Shown: piece by piece, positions 41,536 through 50,126 of the stretch
Layout: each line of letters starts with the position of its first letter
Numbering within the stretch: position 1 is the first letter of the stretch
Assembly: GCA_024403855.1 (NCBI GenBank)
Contig: JAKSRC010000014.1
Location: 1 to 52,732, forward strand
Direction: 5' to 3'
DNA: 52,732 bases
Origin: Saccharofermentans sp.
Lineage (GTDB): Bacteria; Bacillota; Clostridia; Saccharofermentanales; Saccharofermentanaceae
Program-made: the position numbers and the translations under genes
The notes under the pieces: generated by a model
Seen by the model: only the letters and a program-made list of their open reading frames with translations
The model's database searches: none
What the model was told of the DNA's origin: nothing

Positions 41536-42012
41536 ATGATAAGATTCAAGACTACATCTCCTGAACAGACTGAATTGTTCGGCAAGGGACTTGCCAAATC
41601 GCTTGGTGCAGGCGATGTTATTGCGCTGACTGGCGATCTTGGTGCGGGTAAAACATGCCTTACCAGAGGCATTGCTGACGGTCTTGGATCTACCGCTCAC
41701 GTTTCCAGTCCTACTTTTACTATCGTCAATGAGTACGATGGCGGAAGGCTTATGCTTTTCCATTTCGACACATATAGACTGTCAGGACCGGATGATTTTC
41801 TTATGAGTGGACTTGACGAATATTTCTACAGAAATGGCATATGTGTATTTGAGTGGAGCGATATAATCGACGAACTCTTACCTGAAGATTCGATCAGGAT
41901 GACAATTACAGGTGATGGCGATATGAGACTTTTCGAGTGTAATTGCAGTGAGAAGCATCAATGCTATATTGAGGAAGCTGCCCGCAATGCCGGAGCTGAG
42001 GTTGAGAAATAA
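41536..42012 (+). CDS. tsaE: tRNA N6-threonylcarbamoyladenosine synthesis ATPase TsaE
   Basis: TsaE is the small ATPase that works with TsaB and TsaD to make t6A37 on tRNAs that read ANN codons. The 158-residue protein has a P-loop (TGDLGAGKTCLTRGIADGLG), SSPTFTIVNEYDGG and the conserved DTYRLSGPDDFLMSGLDEYF. ATG 41536 has AAAAGGA at good spacing, and MIRFKTTSPEQTELFG is a natural start; two earlier in-frame ATGs lack such a site. It overlaps tsaB by one base (TAATG). Confidence 0.94.
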   Translation: MIRFKTTSPEQTELFGKGLAKSLGAGDVIALTGDLGAGKTCLTRGIADGLGSTAHVSSPTFTIVNEYDGGRLMLFHFDTYRLSGPDDFLMSGLDEYFYRNGICVFEWSDIIDELLPEDSIRMTITGDGDMRLFECNCSEKHQCYIEEAARNAGAEVEK

Positions 42013-42728
42013 TGAAACTTCTTGTTTGTGATACATCTAATGCAAATTGCAGTGCCGGAATCTTTGAAGACGGCAATGAACTTTGTTATGAGCTGTCCTT
42101 TGAGACACTTACTCATTCGGAGACGTTCATGCCATTGGTTCACAGAGTAATGGAGAAAGCCGGCCTTTCTCATGCTGATTTGGACGGTTATGCAGTAACT
42201 GTCGGACCTGGTTCTTTTACGGGTATCAGAATCGGCCTTTCAGCAGTAAAAGGAATGGCGTTGGCATCCGGTAAAAAGTGCATCGCCGTATCCTCCACAG
42301 AAGCATTGGCAAGATCTTGCGACAATGCGACTATGACTCCCAAAAATGAGACAATTATCGTTCCTGCAATTGATGCAAGGAATAACAGAGTTTTCGCACA
42401 GGCAGCTGAAGATGACACCTTGAAAACTCTGATAAATGAAGACGCATACGATGCTGACGATCTTGCTGAAAAGATCAGCAAAATACCTGAAGTAATATAT
42501 GGCAAGCGTCGCCAGATCCTGGTCGTTGGAAGTGGCGCAGAAGTAATGAAGAAAGCTTTCGAAAAGAACCAGTGCGGACTTAACATTTACTACGCACCAG
42601 GTGCGGCTATTATGCCCAAAGGTGTTGCTCTTGCTGCCTTTGCATCAAGTGAAATGATTGATGCTATCGATCTTAAGGCATCTTACTGCGCAGTATCACA
42701 AGCGGAAAGACTTAGAAAAAATGCCTGA
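42012..42728 (+). CDS. tsaB: tRNA t6A synthesis protein TsaB
   Basis: TsaB is the ASKHA-fold scaffold partner of TsaD and TsaE in t6A synthesis. The 238-residue protein starts KLLVCDTSNANCSAGIFE and has the family signature DGYAVTVGPGSFTGIRIGLS with VKGMALASGKKCIAVSSTEA. TsaD is not in the window. The last 8 nt overlap rimI. The order tsaE-tsaB-rimI is standard in Firmicutes. Confidence 0.95.
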   Translation: MKLLVCDTSNANCSAGIFEDGNELCYELSFETLTHSETFMPLVHRVMEKAGLSHADLDGYAVTVGPGSFTGIRIGLSAVKGMALASGKKCIAVSSTEALARSCDNATMTPKNETIIVPAIDARNNRVFAQAAEDDTLKTLINEDAYDADDLAEKISKIPEVIYGKRRQILVVGSGAEVMKKAFEKNQCGLNIYYAPGAAIMPKGVALAAFASSEMIDAIDLKASYCAVSQAERLRKNA

Positions 42729-43170
42729 CGACAAGTTGATTATCAGATCAGGTGAACCTGACGATATCAGGGAAATAATGAAGCTTGAAGAAGGCTCCAT
42801 AGCTCATCCGTGGGAGTCTGAAGAAATAGCAAAGCTCATCACAGAAGAACGAAAAAAGTGCTATGTTGCATGTTGTGAAGATCAGGTTGTCTGTTATGTC
42901 GGTGCTGAGACTGTTCTTGACGAATGCAATATCGGAAATATCGTTACTGCTAAAGAGTTCAGAGGCAGGGGATTTGCAACAGAATTACTGGACTATCTTC
43001 TTAACGATCTGAAGTGTGACGGAATCGCAAAAGTGTTCCTGGAAGTTGAGCACGATAATGCTCCGGCACTTACTCTTTATGAGAAGGCAGGCTTTGTAAA
43101 ATACGGCCACAGACGCGATTACTACGGCAAGGGCAGAGATGCTGTCCTTATGTCTAAAGATCTCTGTTGA
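42721..43170 (+). CDS. rimI: Ribosomal-protein-alanine N-acetyltransferase RimI-like
   Basis: RimI is a GNAT acetyltransferase that acetylates the N-terminus of S18 and other proteins. The 149-residue protein has acetyl-CoA motif A (IVTAKEFRGRGFATELLDYL) and the family motif EVEHDNAPALTLYEKAGF with RRDYYG. ATG 42721 overlaps the tsaB stop; the upstream extension of the frame would run into tsaB. Ribosome-site evidence is weak, so translation probably depends on tsaB. The next promoter lies 79 nt after its stop. Confidence 0.93.
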   Translation: MPDDKLIIRSGEPDDIREIMKLEEGSIAHPWESEEIAKLITEERKKCYVACCEDQVVCYVGAETVLDECNIGNIVTAKEFRGRGFATELLDYLLNDLKCDGIAKVFLEVEHDNAPALTLYEKAGFVKYGHRRDYYGKGRDAVLMSKDLC

Positions 43171-43249
43171 TATTTTTACCAAAAGGATTTAACAAAAATT
43201 ACTCATTTGGGGTAAATAGTCGAAAATAGGCACAACGCTTCATTTTTGG

Positions 43250-43278
43250 TTGATTTTCGAAAAGGGCAAAAATATACT
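43250..43278 (+). promoter_or_regulatory. Promoter of the crh-like/uvrC operon
   Basis: TTGATT (43250-43255), a 17-bp spacer and TATACT (43273-43278). The hairpin arms TCGAAAAT (43220-43227) and ATTTTCGA (43253-43260) form an inverted repeat that covers the -35 element; it could be an operator. The leader to the ATG is about 28 nt with GGGGGA at 43295-43300. Confidence 0.75.
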
Positions 43279-43311
43279 TATGTGGTATTTAATAGGGGGA
43301 CGTCCGGTACT

Positions 43312-43578
43312 ATGACTAAAGAGAAGATTGTTTTTGATTGTGAAGATGCTTTGCAGATGAAGGCTGTTGCAGTCCTGATTCAGAAGGCTTCCCAATACCA
43401 TAGCACAATCTATATTGTTCGCAGTGGCAGAAGAGCTAATGCGAAGAGCCTTTTGGGTGTAATGTCCCTCGGAATTGAGAATGGCGCAGAGCTTGAGATC
43501 GAAGCTAATGGCGACGACGAGAAGGAAGCTTGCGAAGCTCTCATTACACACCTTAAGAATCCCAAGCTTGCAGTGTAA
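43312..43578 (+). CDS. HPr-family protein without the PTS histidine (Crh-like)
   Basis: This 88-residue protein has the HPr fold and length but lacks the phosphocarrier histidine. Position 15 is Gln in DCEDALQMKAVA where HPr has HARPA, and S46 is retained in RANAKSLLGVMSLG. B. subtilis Crh shows the same combination (Q15, S46): it cannot carry PTS phosphate and is phosphorylated by HPr kinase on S46 to act with CcpA. A Crh-like regulator is thus inferred, though the region after Q15 differs (MKAVA instead of ARPAA). ATG 43312 follows GGGGGA; the frame is open upstream but without a better start. It overlaps uvrC by one base (TAATG). Confidence 0.88.
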   Translation: MTKEKIVFDCEDALQMKAVAVLIQKASQYHSTIYIVRSGRRANAKSLLGVMSLGIENGAELEIEANGDDEKEACEALITHLKNPKLAV

Positions 43579-45449
43579 TGCCAGTTAATAAATTCGACGC
43601 ACGGCTTGATACCGTGCCATTAAGCCCCGGAGTGTACCTTATGAAGGACTCTTCGGGCTGTGTTATTTATGTAGGTAAAGCTAAAAAATTACGCAACAGA
43701 CTGAAGAGCTATTTCGGAGGCGGCGTAATATCCAGCCCCAAAGTCAGAGCGATGGTATCGCATGTTGCCGACTTCGAATACACTGTTGTCGGATCTGAGC
43801 CGGAAGCTCTTCTTTTAGAGAATAATCTCATCAAGAGATATCAGCCAAAATACAACATTCTTCTTCGTGATGACAAAGGATATCCTTATATCTGTGTCAC
43901 TCTGAATGAAGCATATCCGCGTGTTTTCAAGGCATTCAGAGTGGATGCAGATGCGCGCAAAAAAGGCGCAAAATACTACGGTCCTTATATGAGTGCCGAC
44001 TGTTTTGAAGTGCTTAATGCGATAAACGATATCTTCCCTTTGAAGCGCTGCAAAAAGCTTTTCCCTAGAGATATCGGCAAAGAAAGACCATGCCTAAACT
44101 ATCACATCGGAAAGTGTATGGCACCTTGCCTTGGCACAGTAAAAGAAGAGGACTACCGCGCCATGATAGGCCAGATCGTCGACTTCTTTGAAGGTAAATA
44201 TGACGGTATCGAAAAAGACATCAAAGCGCAGATGGAAGAATGCTCTGCAAACCTTGAATTCGAGAAAGCCGGAGCGTTAAGAGACAGGCTCTATGCACTT
44301 CGCGCGATAAGACAAAACCAGAGAGTATATCTTGAAATCGAGCGCGATGTCGATGCTATCGGACTCTATTCTGACTGCGGTGAGACATGCGTCAGAAAGC
44401 TCGAATTGAGACAGGGAAGAATCGTCGGTTCATCAACATATTTCTTCTCCGGTGAAGAGGAAGACAAGGAAGAAATCCTCAAGAATTTCCTCATGCAGTA
44501 CTACGAGGATGCGCCGTTTATTCCACCGGTTATTCTTGTGCCTTTCTTACCCGAAGAAGAGGATCTGGAATCGATCGAAAATACGCTTTCTGAAAAGCTT
44601 GGAAAGAACTGCAAACTCCATGTTGCCGAGCGTGGCGAACTTCGTGAATTGTCGAATCTCGCCAAGAACAATGCACGCGAAATGATGGTCAGAAGAATCT
44701 TAAGAGGTGGAAATGCCAATGCCGATCCTTCTGTTCCGTTGAGATATCTTGAAGAACTTCTTGGCGCACCACAGGGCTCTATTTCGAGAGCAGAATCTTT
44801 CGATATTTCTAACCTTGGCAACGACGATATCTGTGCCGGCATGGTTGTTTTCAAAGATGGTAAGGCAGACAAGCAGTCCTACAGATTATTCAAGATGAAA
44901 AGAGTCGAGTCGCAGGATGATTATATGTCGATGCGAGAGACTCTCGAAAGAAGATTTGCACATAACGCAGACGATGGATTCAAGTATCCTGACGTTATCC
45001 TCGTTGACGGTGGCAAAGGCCAGCTTGATGCTGTCGCATCGGTCGTAAGATCAATGAAGGGAACGGAGAATATCTACCTCGCCGGAATGGTCAAAAACGA
45101 CAGACACAAGACATCCGGAATCGTTTTCGAGGATGGACGTGAAATAAGACTTGAAGGACGAACACTGACAGATAGTGAGATGGGACTTCTTAGATTCCTT
45201 ACGACTGTTCAGAATGAAGTTCACAGGTTCGCCATATCGTACCAGCATAAGCTTGCGGGAAAGCGTAACATCAAATATAAACTCGAAAATATAGACGGAA
45301 TCGGTCCTGCAAAGCGCAAGAATCTGCTCTCGCATTTTGGTACAATAAAAGCTGTGGAAAATGCTTCCGAAGAAGATCTCAGGCAGGCAAAAGGCATTAC
45401 TGAGAAGGATGCTTCGGCAATTTACAGGTATTTTCACAGGGAGTCTTAA
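43578..45449 (+). CDS. uvrC: Excinuclease ABC subunit C
   Basis: UvrC makes both incisions in nucleotide excision repair with UvrAB. The 623-residue protein has an N-terminal GIY-YIG nuclease (SPGVYLMKDSSGCVIYVGKA), a UVR/UvrB-binding helix (IKAQMEECSANLEFEKAGAL), the C-terminal RNase H-like domain (AESFDISNLGNDDICAGMVV; PDVILVDGGKGQLDA) and HhH motifs (NIDGIGPAKRKNLLSHFG). Length is normal. It is coupled to the Crh-like gene upstream and to the phosphoesterase downstream, each by a one-base overlap. Confidence 0.96.
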   Translation: MPVNKFDARLDTVPLSPGVYLMKDSSGCVIYVGKAKKLRNRLKSYFGGGVISSPKVRAMVSHVADFEYTVVGSEPEALLLENNLIKRYQPKYNILLRDDKGYPYICVTLNEAYPRVFKAFRVDADARKKGAKYYGPYMSADCFEVLNAINDIFPLKRCKKLFPRDIGKERPCLNYHIGKCMAPCLGTVKEEDYRAMIGQIVDFFEGKYDGIEKDIKAQMEECSANLEFEKAGALRDRLYALRAIRQNQRVYLEIERDVDAIGLYSDCGETCVRKLELRQGRIVGSSTYFFSGEEEDKEEILKNFLMQYYEDAPFIPPVILVPFLPEEEDLESIENTLSEKLGKNCKLHVAERGELRELSNLAKNNAREMMVRRILRGGNANADPSVPLRYLEELLGAPQGSISRAESFDISNLGNDDICAGMVVFKDGKADKQSYRLFKMKRVESQDDYMSMRETLERRFAHNADDGFKYPDVILVDGGKGQLDAVASVVRSMKGTENIYLAGMVKNDRHKTSGIVFEDGREIRLEGRTLTDSEMGLLRFLTTVQNEVHRFAISYQHKLAGKRNIKYKLENIDGIGPAKRKNLLSHFGTIKAVENASEEDLRQAKGITEKDASAIYRYFHRES

Positions 45450-46165
45450 TGGCGATATACGCTTTGGCAGATCTGCATATGTGTCTTTCCTGTCCGGACA
45501 AATCAATGGAATTGTTCGGCTCTTCCTGGAACGGCTACATCAGCAAGATTAAAGATAACTGGGAACGCATGGTTACTGATGAGGATACGGTGCTTGTTTC
45601 CGGTGATATTTCATGGGCTACTTATATCGATAAGGCTGAAGAAGATTTCCGTTTCCTGTCAGAACTTCCCGGAAGAAAACTTCTTTCACGCGGCAACCAC
45701 GATTACTGGTGGACTACGATAAAGAAGATGGAGGATTTCTTCGATGAGAAGCAGTTCACAAATCTTGAATTTATCAGGACCAATATCATTGAGGCAGACG
45801 GCTGCCTTATAACAGGTACAAGAGGCTGGATGATCGAGACCAAGGAAAGCCTTGAAGGAACTGACAACAGGAAGATTTACGATCGCGAAAAGTTAAGGAT
45901 CAAGATGTGCATTGATAAGCTTTCTGAACAGGACCCCGAGCATTCCAAGAAGCACATTCTCATGATCCATTATCCGCCGATAACTGCTAAGCAGGGATTT
46001 ACCGAATTCGCTGACATGATGGCAGATGCCGGCATCGATATTTGCGTCTATGGACACCTTCACGGCAAAGCACACAAAAAGGCTTTTGAAGGCGACTATA
46101 AAGGTACAAGATTCGTGTGTACATCTGCCGATTATCTGGGCTTTGCTCCGATAAGGATTTTGTAA
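45449..46165 (+). CDS. Metallophosphoesterase of the calcineurin-like family
   Basis: This 238-residue phosphoesterase shows the metal-binding motifs in order: D8 and H10 (YALADLHMCLS), VSGDISWATY, the LLSRGNHDYWW block, MIHYPPI and CVYGHLHGKAH. These make a complete dinuclear metal site. The substrate is unknown; homologues are found next to uvrC or murB in Clostridia. It ends the crh-like/uvrC operon. Confidence 0.9.
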   Translation: MAIYALADLHMCLSCPDKSMELFGSSWNGYISKIKDNWERMVTDEDTVLVSGDISWATYIDKAEEDFRFLSELPGRKLLSRGNHDYWWTTIKKMEDFFDEKQFTNLEFIRTNIIEADGCLITGTRGWMIETKESLEGTDNRKIYDREKLRIKMCIDKLSEQDPEHSKKHILMIHYPPITAKQGFTEFADMMADAGIDICVYGHLHGKAHKKAFEGDYKGTRFVCTSADYLGFAPIRIL

Positions 46166-46209
46166 GATTTTTCGAGGGGTAAAAATTGCCCTTAAAAATT
46201 TTTTTGAAT

Positions 46210-46231
46210 CCGCAAACGCAATAAATAAAGG
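46210..46231 (-). terminator. Possible minus-strand terminator in the uvrC-yicC gap
   Basis: CCGCAAA (from about 46211) and TTTGCGG (ending about 46240) pair; on the minus strand the stem would be followed by an A/T-rich run. No minus-strand gene needs it, so its role is uncertain. The 200-nt gap also carries the yicC promoter and leader. Confidence 0.25.
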
Positions 46232-46260
46232 CATTTGCGGGATACCTAAAATTTATTTGA

Positions 46261-46289
46261 TAGACATATTTTCTTAATTATTATATAAT
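46261..46289 (+). promoter_or_regulatory. Promoter of the yicC-remA-gmk-rpoZ operon
   Basis: TAGACA (46261-46266), a 17-bp spacer and a perfect TATAAT (46284-46289). The start near 46296 falls just ahead of the leader hairpin at 46298. Confidence 0.75.
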
Positions 46290-46297
46290 AATGCGGT

Positions 46298-46339
46298 AGC
46301 CGAAGCAGAGGGATATTCCCGTATGCGCCGGCTCTTTTT
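46298..46339 (+). ncRNA. Leader hairpin with U-tract upstream of yicC
   Basis: A nested imperfect hairpin: AGCCG/CGGCT (46298-46302 with 46329-46333), then GCA/TGC, then GGGA/TCCC closing a TAT loop, separated by small internal loops, followed by CTTTTTG. It begins within about two bases of the predicted start and looks like an attenuator terminator. The yicC ATG lies 28 nt beyond the U-tract. Confidence 0.55.
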
Positions 46340-46366
46340 GTCTATATCTTTATCAGAGGTAATTAC

Positions 46367-47254
46367 ATGGCATACTCGATGACAGGCTTCGGCCGTGGCG
46401 AGAAGGTTTTCGAGACCAGAAAATACAATATTGAGTTAAAATCCGTCAATTCCAGATTCTGCGATATCTCTATCAGAATGCCCAGAATCTTTAACTATCT
46501 TGACGCTGATATCAGAAGAGTAATCACAGACAGGCTCTTAAGAGGCAAGATCGACGTTTACATCAATTACGAGGATCAGGGCGAAGCAGGCCAGACTGTT
46601 ACTGTTAACACCGGACTTGCAAAGGAATACTCCAATGCAGCAAAGGCGATTGCCGATCTTACAGGAAGAACAGATGACTTCGGTGTTGCAAGACTTGCAA
46701 CTATGCAGGATGTACTCTCCGTTACCCAGAATGAGATTAACGAAGAGCAGGCTTCAAAAGAACTTTTGGAGACTTTGAATATCGCTATCGATGGTATGCT
46801 CCAGATGCGTAAGAGAGAGGGCGAGAACCTCGTTGTTTCAATTCTTGGCAAGGTCGATTCTCTTGAAGCAATCAGAGCTGAAGTTGTAACAAGAGCTCCT
46901 GAAGTGGTTGAAGCATACAGACAGAAGCTTACCAACAGAATCAATGAGATTTTGACAGGCGATCAGAGAGAGTTTTATGACGATAGCAGACTCGCTGCTG
47001 AAGTAGCTGTATTTGCTGATAAGTGTGCCATTGATGAAGAGATGGCAAGACTTTCATCACACTTTTCACAGGCAAGAAAGATTCTTGCTGAAGATGGTTC
47101 TGTAGGAAAGAAGATGGACTTCCTCGTACAGGAAATTAACCGCGAAGTTAATACAACAGGCAGCAAAGCGAATGATATTGAGATTACTTCCAGAGTTCTT
47201 ACAATGAAGAACCTTGTAGAAGAAATCAGAGAACAGATTCAAAATCTCGTGTAA
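46367..47254 (+). CDS. YicC/YloC-family endoribonuclease
   Basis: This 295-residue protein belongs to the YicC/YloC family, recently shown to be Mn-dependent endoribonucleases. It starts AYSMTGFGRGE and has the family segments YNIELKSVNSRFCDISIRMP, LRGKIDVYINYED and the C-terminal KKMDFLVQEINREVNTTGSKA with NDIEITSRVLTMKNLVEEIREQ. It opens the well-known block yicC-remA-gmk-rpoZ. Ribosome site AGAGGT lies upstream of ATG 46367. Confidence 0.93.
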   Translation: MAYSMTGFGRGEKVFETRKYNIELKSVNSRFCDISIRMPRIFNYLDADIRRVITDRLLRGKIDVYINYEDQGEAGQTVTVNTGLAKEYSNAAKAIADLTGRTDDFGVARLATMQDVLSVTQNEINEEQASKELLETLNIAIDGMLQMRKREGENLVVSILGKVDSLEAIRAEVVTRAPEVVEAYRQKLTNRINEILTGDQREFYDDSRLAAEVAVFADKCAIDEEMARLSSHFSQARKILAEDGSVGKKMDFLVQEINREVNTTGSKANDIEITSRVLTMKNLVEEIREQIQNLV

Positions 47255-47269
47255 TGGAAGGGCTTATTA

Positions 47270-47506
47270 ATGGCATCTGAATTTATCGACATCGGATTCG
47301 GCAATTTAGCTCAGGCATCAAGAATTATTTGCGTCGCAGCAGCAGAATCTTCTCCTGTCAGACGTATGATGCAGGATTCCAAAGACAGGGGAATGCTTGT
47401 TGATTGTTGCGCCGGCAAAAAGTGCAAATCAGTTTTGGTTACAGACAGTGGTCTTGTACTTACATCTGCTCTTGCTACTTCAGAAATAAAGGAGATGCTT
47501 GGATGA
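47270..47506 (+). CDS. remA: RemA/DUF370-family DNA-binding regulator
   Basis: This 78-residue protein belongs to the RemA family (DUF370), which in B. subtilis binds DNA repeatedly and activates matrix genes and osmoprotection genes. The family start EFIDIGFGNLAQASRIICV, SSPVRRMMQDSKDRGMLVDCC and KSVLVTDSGLVLTSALAT are clear. Place between yicC and gmk is conserved. The ATGA overlap with gmk couples their translation. In this species it could regulate surface genes such as the TG cluster, but that is inference. Confidence 0.92.
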   Translation: MASEFIDIGFGNLAQASRIICVAAAESSPVRRMMQDSKDRGMLVDCCAGKKCKSVLVTDSGLVLTSALATSEIKEMLG

Positions 47507-48129
47507 GTAATGCATACAGAGGATTGATAGTAGCAGTATCAGGACCTTCCGGTGTTGGTAAGGGTACAGTACTTGCAAGAGTTGAGGAACTTTTGGAAGA
47601 GGCGAATCCCGGAAGCGTAGGTCACTCTATTTCTGTTACGACAAGAGCTCCTAGAGGAGCAGAACAGGACGGCGTCGAGTACTACTTCAGAACGACCGAA
47701 GAGTTCGAACAGATGATCAAAGACGGCAAGATTGTCGAGTACGACAAATATGTTGATAACTACTACGGAACACCGTCTGAACCACTGGATGCGATGCTCA
47801 AAAAAGGTCAGGATGTACTTTTCGACATAACAATAGAAGGAAGCCTTGCGTTAAACCGCATGTTCGATAAAGATACGGCCACAATCTTCATTCTCCCGCC
47901 TTCAATGGAAGCTCTTGAGAACAGACTGAGAGGCAGAGGTACAGAGACTGAAGAGAAGATCCAGAAGAGACTTGCTCAGGCAAAAGCTGAGATTAAGAGA
48001 GCAGGAGAATTCGAATACATCGTTACAAACGATGACTTAGAAAGAGCAGCCAGAGACATTCTGGCAGTTATTACCGCTGAAAAGCTTAAAGCTTCGAAGA
48101 ATATTAGTACAGCAAAAGAACTTGAATAA
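47503..48129 (+). CDS. gmk: Guanylate kinase
   Basis: Gmk phosphorylates GMP to GDP. The 208-residue protein has the P-loop VSGPSGVGKGTVLAR, the GMP-binding SVTTRAPRGAEQDGVEYYF and the YGTPSEPLDAML region. The start is ATG 47503 with AAAGGAG 9 nt upstream and overlap of the remA stop; the frame is open further 5' in an unlikely alternative. rpoZ follows after 21 nt. Confidence 0.95.
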   Translation: MSNAYRGLIVAVSGPSGVGKGTVLARVEELLEEANPGSVGHSISVTTRAPRGAEQDGVEYYFRTTEEFEQMIKDGKIVEYDKYVDNYYGTPSEPLDAMLKKGQDVLFDITIEGSLALNRMFDKDTATIFILPPSMEALENRLRGRGTETEEKIQKRLAQAKAEIKRAGEFEYIVTNDDLERAARDILAVITAEKLKASKNISTAKELE

Positions 48130-48150
48130 AAGGAGAAGAGAGGTAAAAAA

Positions 48151-48591
48151 ATGTTAACAGATCCTTCAATCGAGAAACTAAAGGCGAAGTCAGCTAGCCC
48201 GTATGATTTAACTGTTTTGGTTAGTAAGCGTGCTAGAGAATTGACAGACGGCGCTCAGCCCATGATCGATACAGAGGGCGCAGCAAATGTCGTATCCCTT
48301 GCTTGCCGCGAAGTAGCAGCTGATAAGGTTGTTGCAGTCGAGGGCGATGTAGAGAACGAGGCCGTTATCCCGATTACAAGAGAAGAGAAGATCAGAAGAA
48401 GAGAAGAAGCTGAGAACAGAAGAAAGATGCTCGAAGAAGAAAGAGCAGAGAGAGCTTCATCCAACGGTGGCTTGAATTCAAAGGGCCTTGATGATCTTAT
48501 CAATGCATTGGCTGGCGGCGCTCCTGAAGAAGAGGAAGAGCTTGTTAGCGAAGTAGATGACGCAGACGATATGTCTGAAGACGAAGAATAA
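48151..48591 (+). CDS. rpoZ: DNA-directed RNA polymerase omega subunit with an acidic C-terminal extension
   Basis: Omega stabilises the beta-prime subunit. The conserved part is at the N-terminus (PSIEKLKAKSASPYDLTVLV, SKRARELTDGAQP). This 146-residue version is longer than usual for Clostridia (about 70-100). The extra part is a charged helical stretch (KIRRREEAENRRKMLEEERA), a Gly/Asn linker, then an acidic tail (EEEELVSEVDDADDMSEDEE). The position after gmk confirms the call. AGGAGAAGAGAGG precedes the ATG. Confidence 0.9.
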   Translation: MLTDPSIEKLKAKSASPYDLTVLVSKRARELTDGAQPMIDTEGAANVVSLACREVAADKVVAVEGDVENEAVIPITREEKIRRREEAENRRKMLEEERAERASSNGGLNSKGLDDLINALAGGAPEEEEELVSEVDDADDMSEDEE

Positions 48592-48613
48592 TTCTTGAAG
48601 GAGTTTTAAGAAT

Positions 48614-50029
48614 ATGGCAGTAGAGAAATCAATGGATAAGATCGTTTCTCTTGCGAAAGTAAGAGGCTTTGTATATCCGGGTTCTGACATCTACGGCGGT
48701 CTTGCAAATTCATGGGACTACGGCCCGTTAGGTGTTCAGCTTAAGAATAACGTAAAAGCTGCATGGTGGAAAAAGTTCGTCCAGGAAAGCCCTTACAATG
48801 TAGGACTTGATGCAGCGATCATTATGAATCCTAAGACTTGGGTCGCATCCGGCCACGTTGGTGGATTCTCAGATCCTCTTATCGACTGTAAGCAGTGCAA
48901 GGCTCGTCAGAGAGCTGATAACCTTGTTGAGGATTGGAATAAGGAAAACGGCGTTGAGAATGTTTCCGTTGAAGCTATGAGCCCTGAAGATATGGTTGCT
49001 TATATCAGAGAAAACAACATTCCCTGCCCTGTATGCGGAGGCCACAACTTCACTGATATCCGTAAGTTCAACCTCATGTTCAAGACATTCATCGGTGTTA
49101 CTGAGGATGCTACATCTGAGGTTTATTTGAGACCTGAGACAGCACAGGGTATCTTCGTTAACTTCGCAAATGTTCAGCGTTCTGCTCGTAAGAAGCTTCC
49201 TTTTGGTATCTGCCAGGTAGGTAAGTCTTTCAGAAACGAGATCACACCCGGAAACTTCATTTTCCGTACAAGAGAGTTCGAGCAGATGGAACTTGAGTTC
49301 TTCTGTGAGCCTGGTACTGACCTCGAGTGGTTCGATTACTGGAAGCAGTTCTGCCACGACTGGCTCATCAACCTTGGTATCAAGGAGAACGAGCTCCGTA
49401 CAAGAGATCACGCTAAGGAAGAGCTTGCATTCTATTCAAGAGCTACTACAGACTTCGAGTTTGCATTCCCTTTCACAGACTGGGGCGAACTCTGGGGTAT
49501 CGCAGATCGTACAGATTACGACTTGAAGCAGCATATGGAACACTCCAAGCAGGATCTCACATATTTCGACCCTGCAAAGAATGAGAAGTACATTCCTTAT
49601 GTTATCGAACCTTCTTTGGGTGCAGATCGTGTAACTCTCGCATTCATTTGCTCTGCTTATGACGAGGAAGAACTTGAGGGCGGTGACGTAAGAACAGTAC
49701 TTCACTTCCATCCTTTCCTTGCACCTATCAAGATTGGTGTGCTTCCTCTTTCTGCAAAGCTTACAGACAAGGCATTGCCCATTTACGAAAAGCTTTCCAA
49801 GAAGTATATGTGCGAGCTTGATGATCGTCAGAGCATCGGTAAGCGTTACAGAAGACAGGACGAGATCGGTACTCCTTACTGCGTAGTTTACGATTTCGAT
49901 TCTGAGAATGACGGTTGTGTAACTATCAGAGAAAGAGATTCAATGAAGAACGTCGAGTATGAGCCTGGTAATATCAGATTCCCTATCGACAAACTTGATG
50001 AATTTTTTAATGGTAAGTTCGATTTTTAA
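48614..50029 (+). CDS. glyQS: Glycyl-tRNA synthetase, single-chain class II form
   Basis: This 471-residue enzyme is the dimeric eukaryote-like GlyRS found in many Firmicutes, not the alpha2beta2 form. It has the N-terminal [20 protein letters not shown], the zinc-type cysteine pairs ([29 protein letters not shown]), class II motif 2 ([15 protein letters not shown]) and motif 3 ([16 protein letters not shown]) and a C-terminal anticodon domain. It follows rpoZ by 22 nt with AAGGAG. Two tRNA-Gly genes are also in this window. Confidence 0.95.
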   Translation: MAVEKSMDKIVSLAKVRGFVYPGSDIYGGLANSWDYGPLGVQLKNNVKAAWWKKFVQESPYNVGLDAAIIMNPKTWVASGHVGGFSDPLIDCKQCKARQRADNLVEDWNKENGVENVSVEAMSPEDMVAYIRENNIPCPVCGGHNFTDIRKFNLMFKTFIGVTEDATSEVYLRPETAQGIFVNFANVQRSARKKLPFGICQVGKSFRNEITPGNFIFRTREFEQMELEFFCEPGTDLEWFDYWKQFCHDWLINLGIKENELRTRDHAKEELAFYSRATTDFEFAFPFTDWGELWGIADRTDYDLKQHMEHSKQDLTYFDPAKNEKYIPYVIEPSLGADRVTLAFICSAYDEEELEGGDVRTVLHFHPFLAPIKIGVLPLSAKLTDKALPIYEKLSKKYMCELDDRQSIGKRYRRQDEIGTPYCVVYDFDSENDGCVTIRERDSMKNVEYEPGNIRFPIDKLDEFFNGKFDF

Positions 50030-50126
50030 TAGACTTTTTCTGTTAAAATAAATCGATAAGTTTTCAATAGGCGTTAGCCATAGAGAAATAAAAAACAATT
50101 TAAATAAATGAAAGGCGGATTAGAGA

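Noticed and set aside
46166..46366. Small gene in the uvrC-yicC gap
   Set aside because: No frame of useful length with a ribosome site exists; the gap is explained by the promoter and leader hairpin of yicC.
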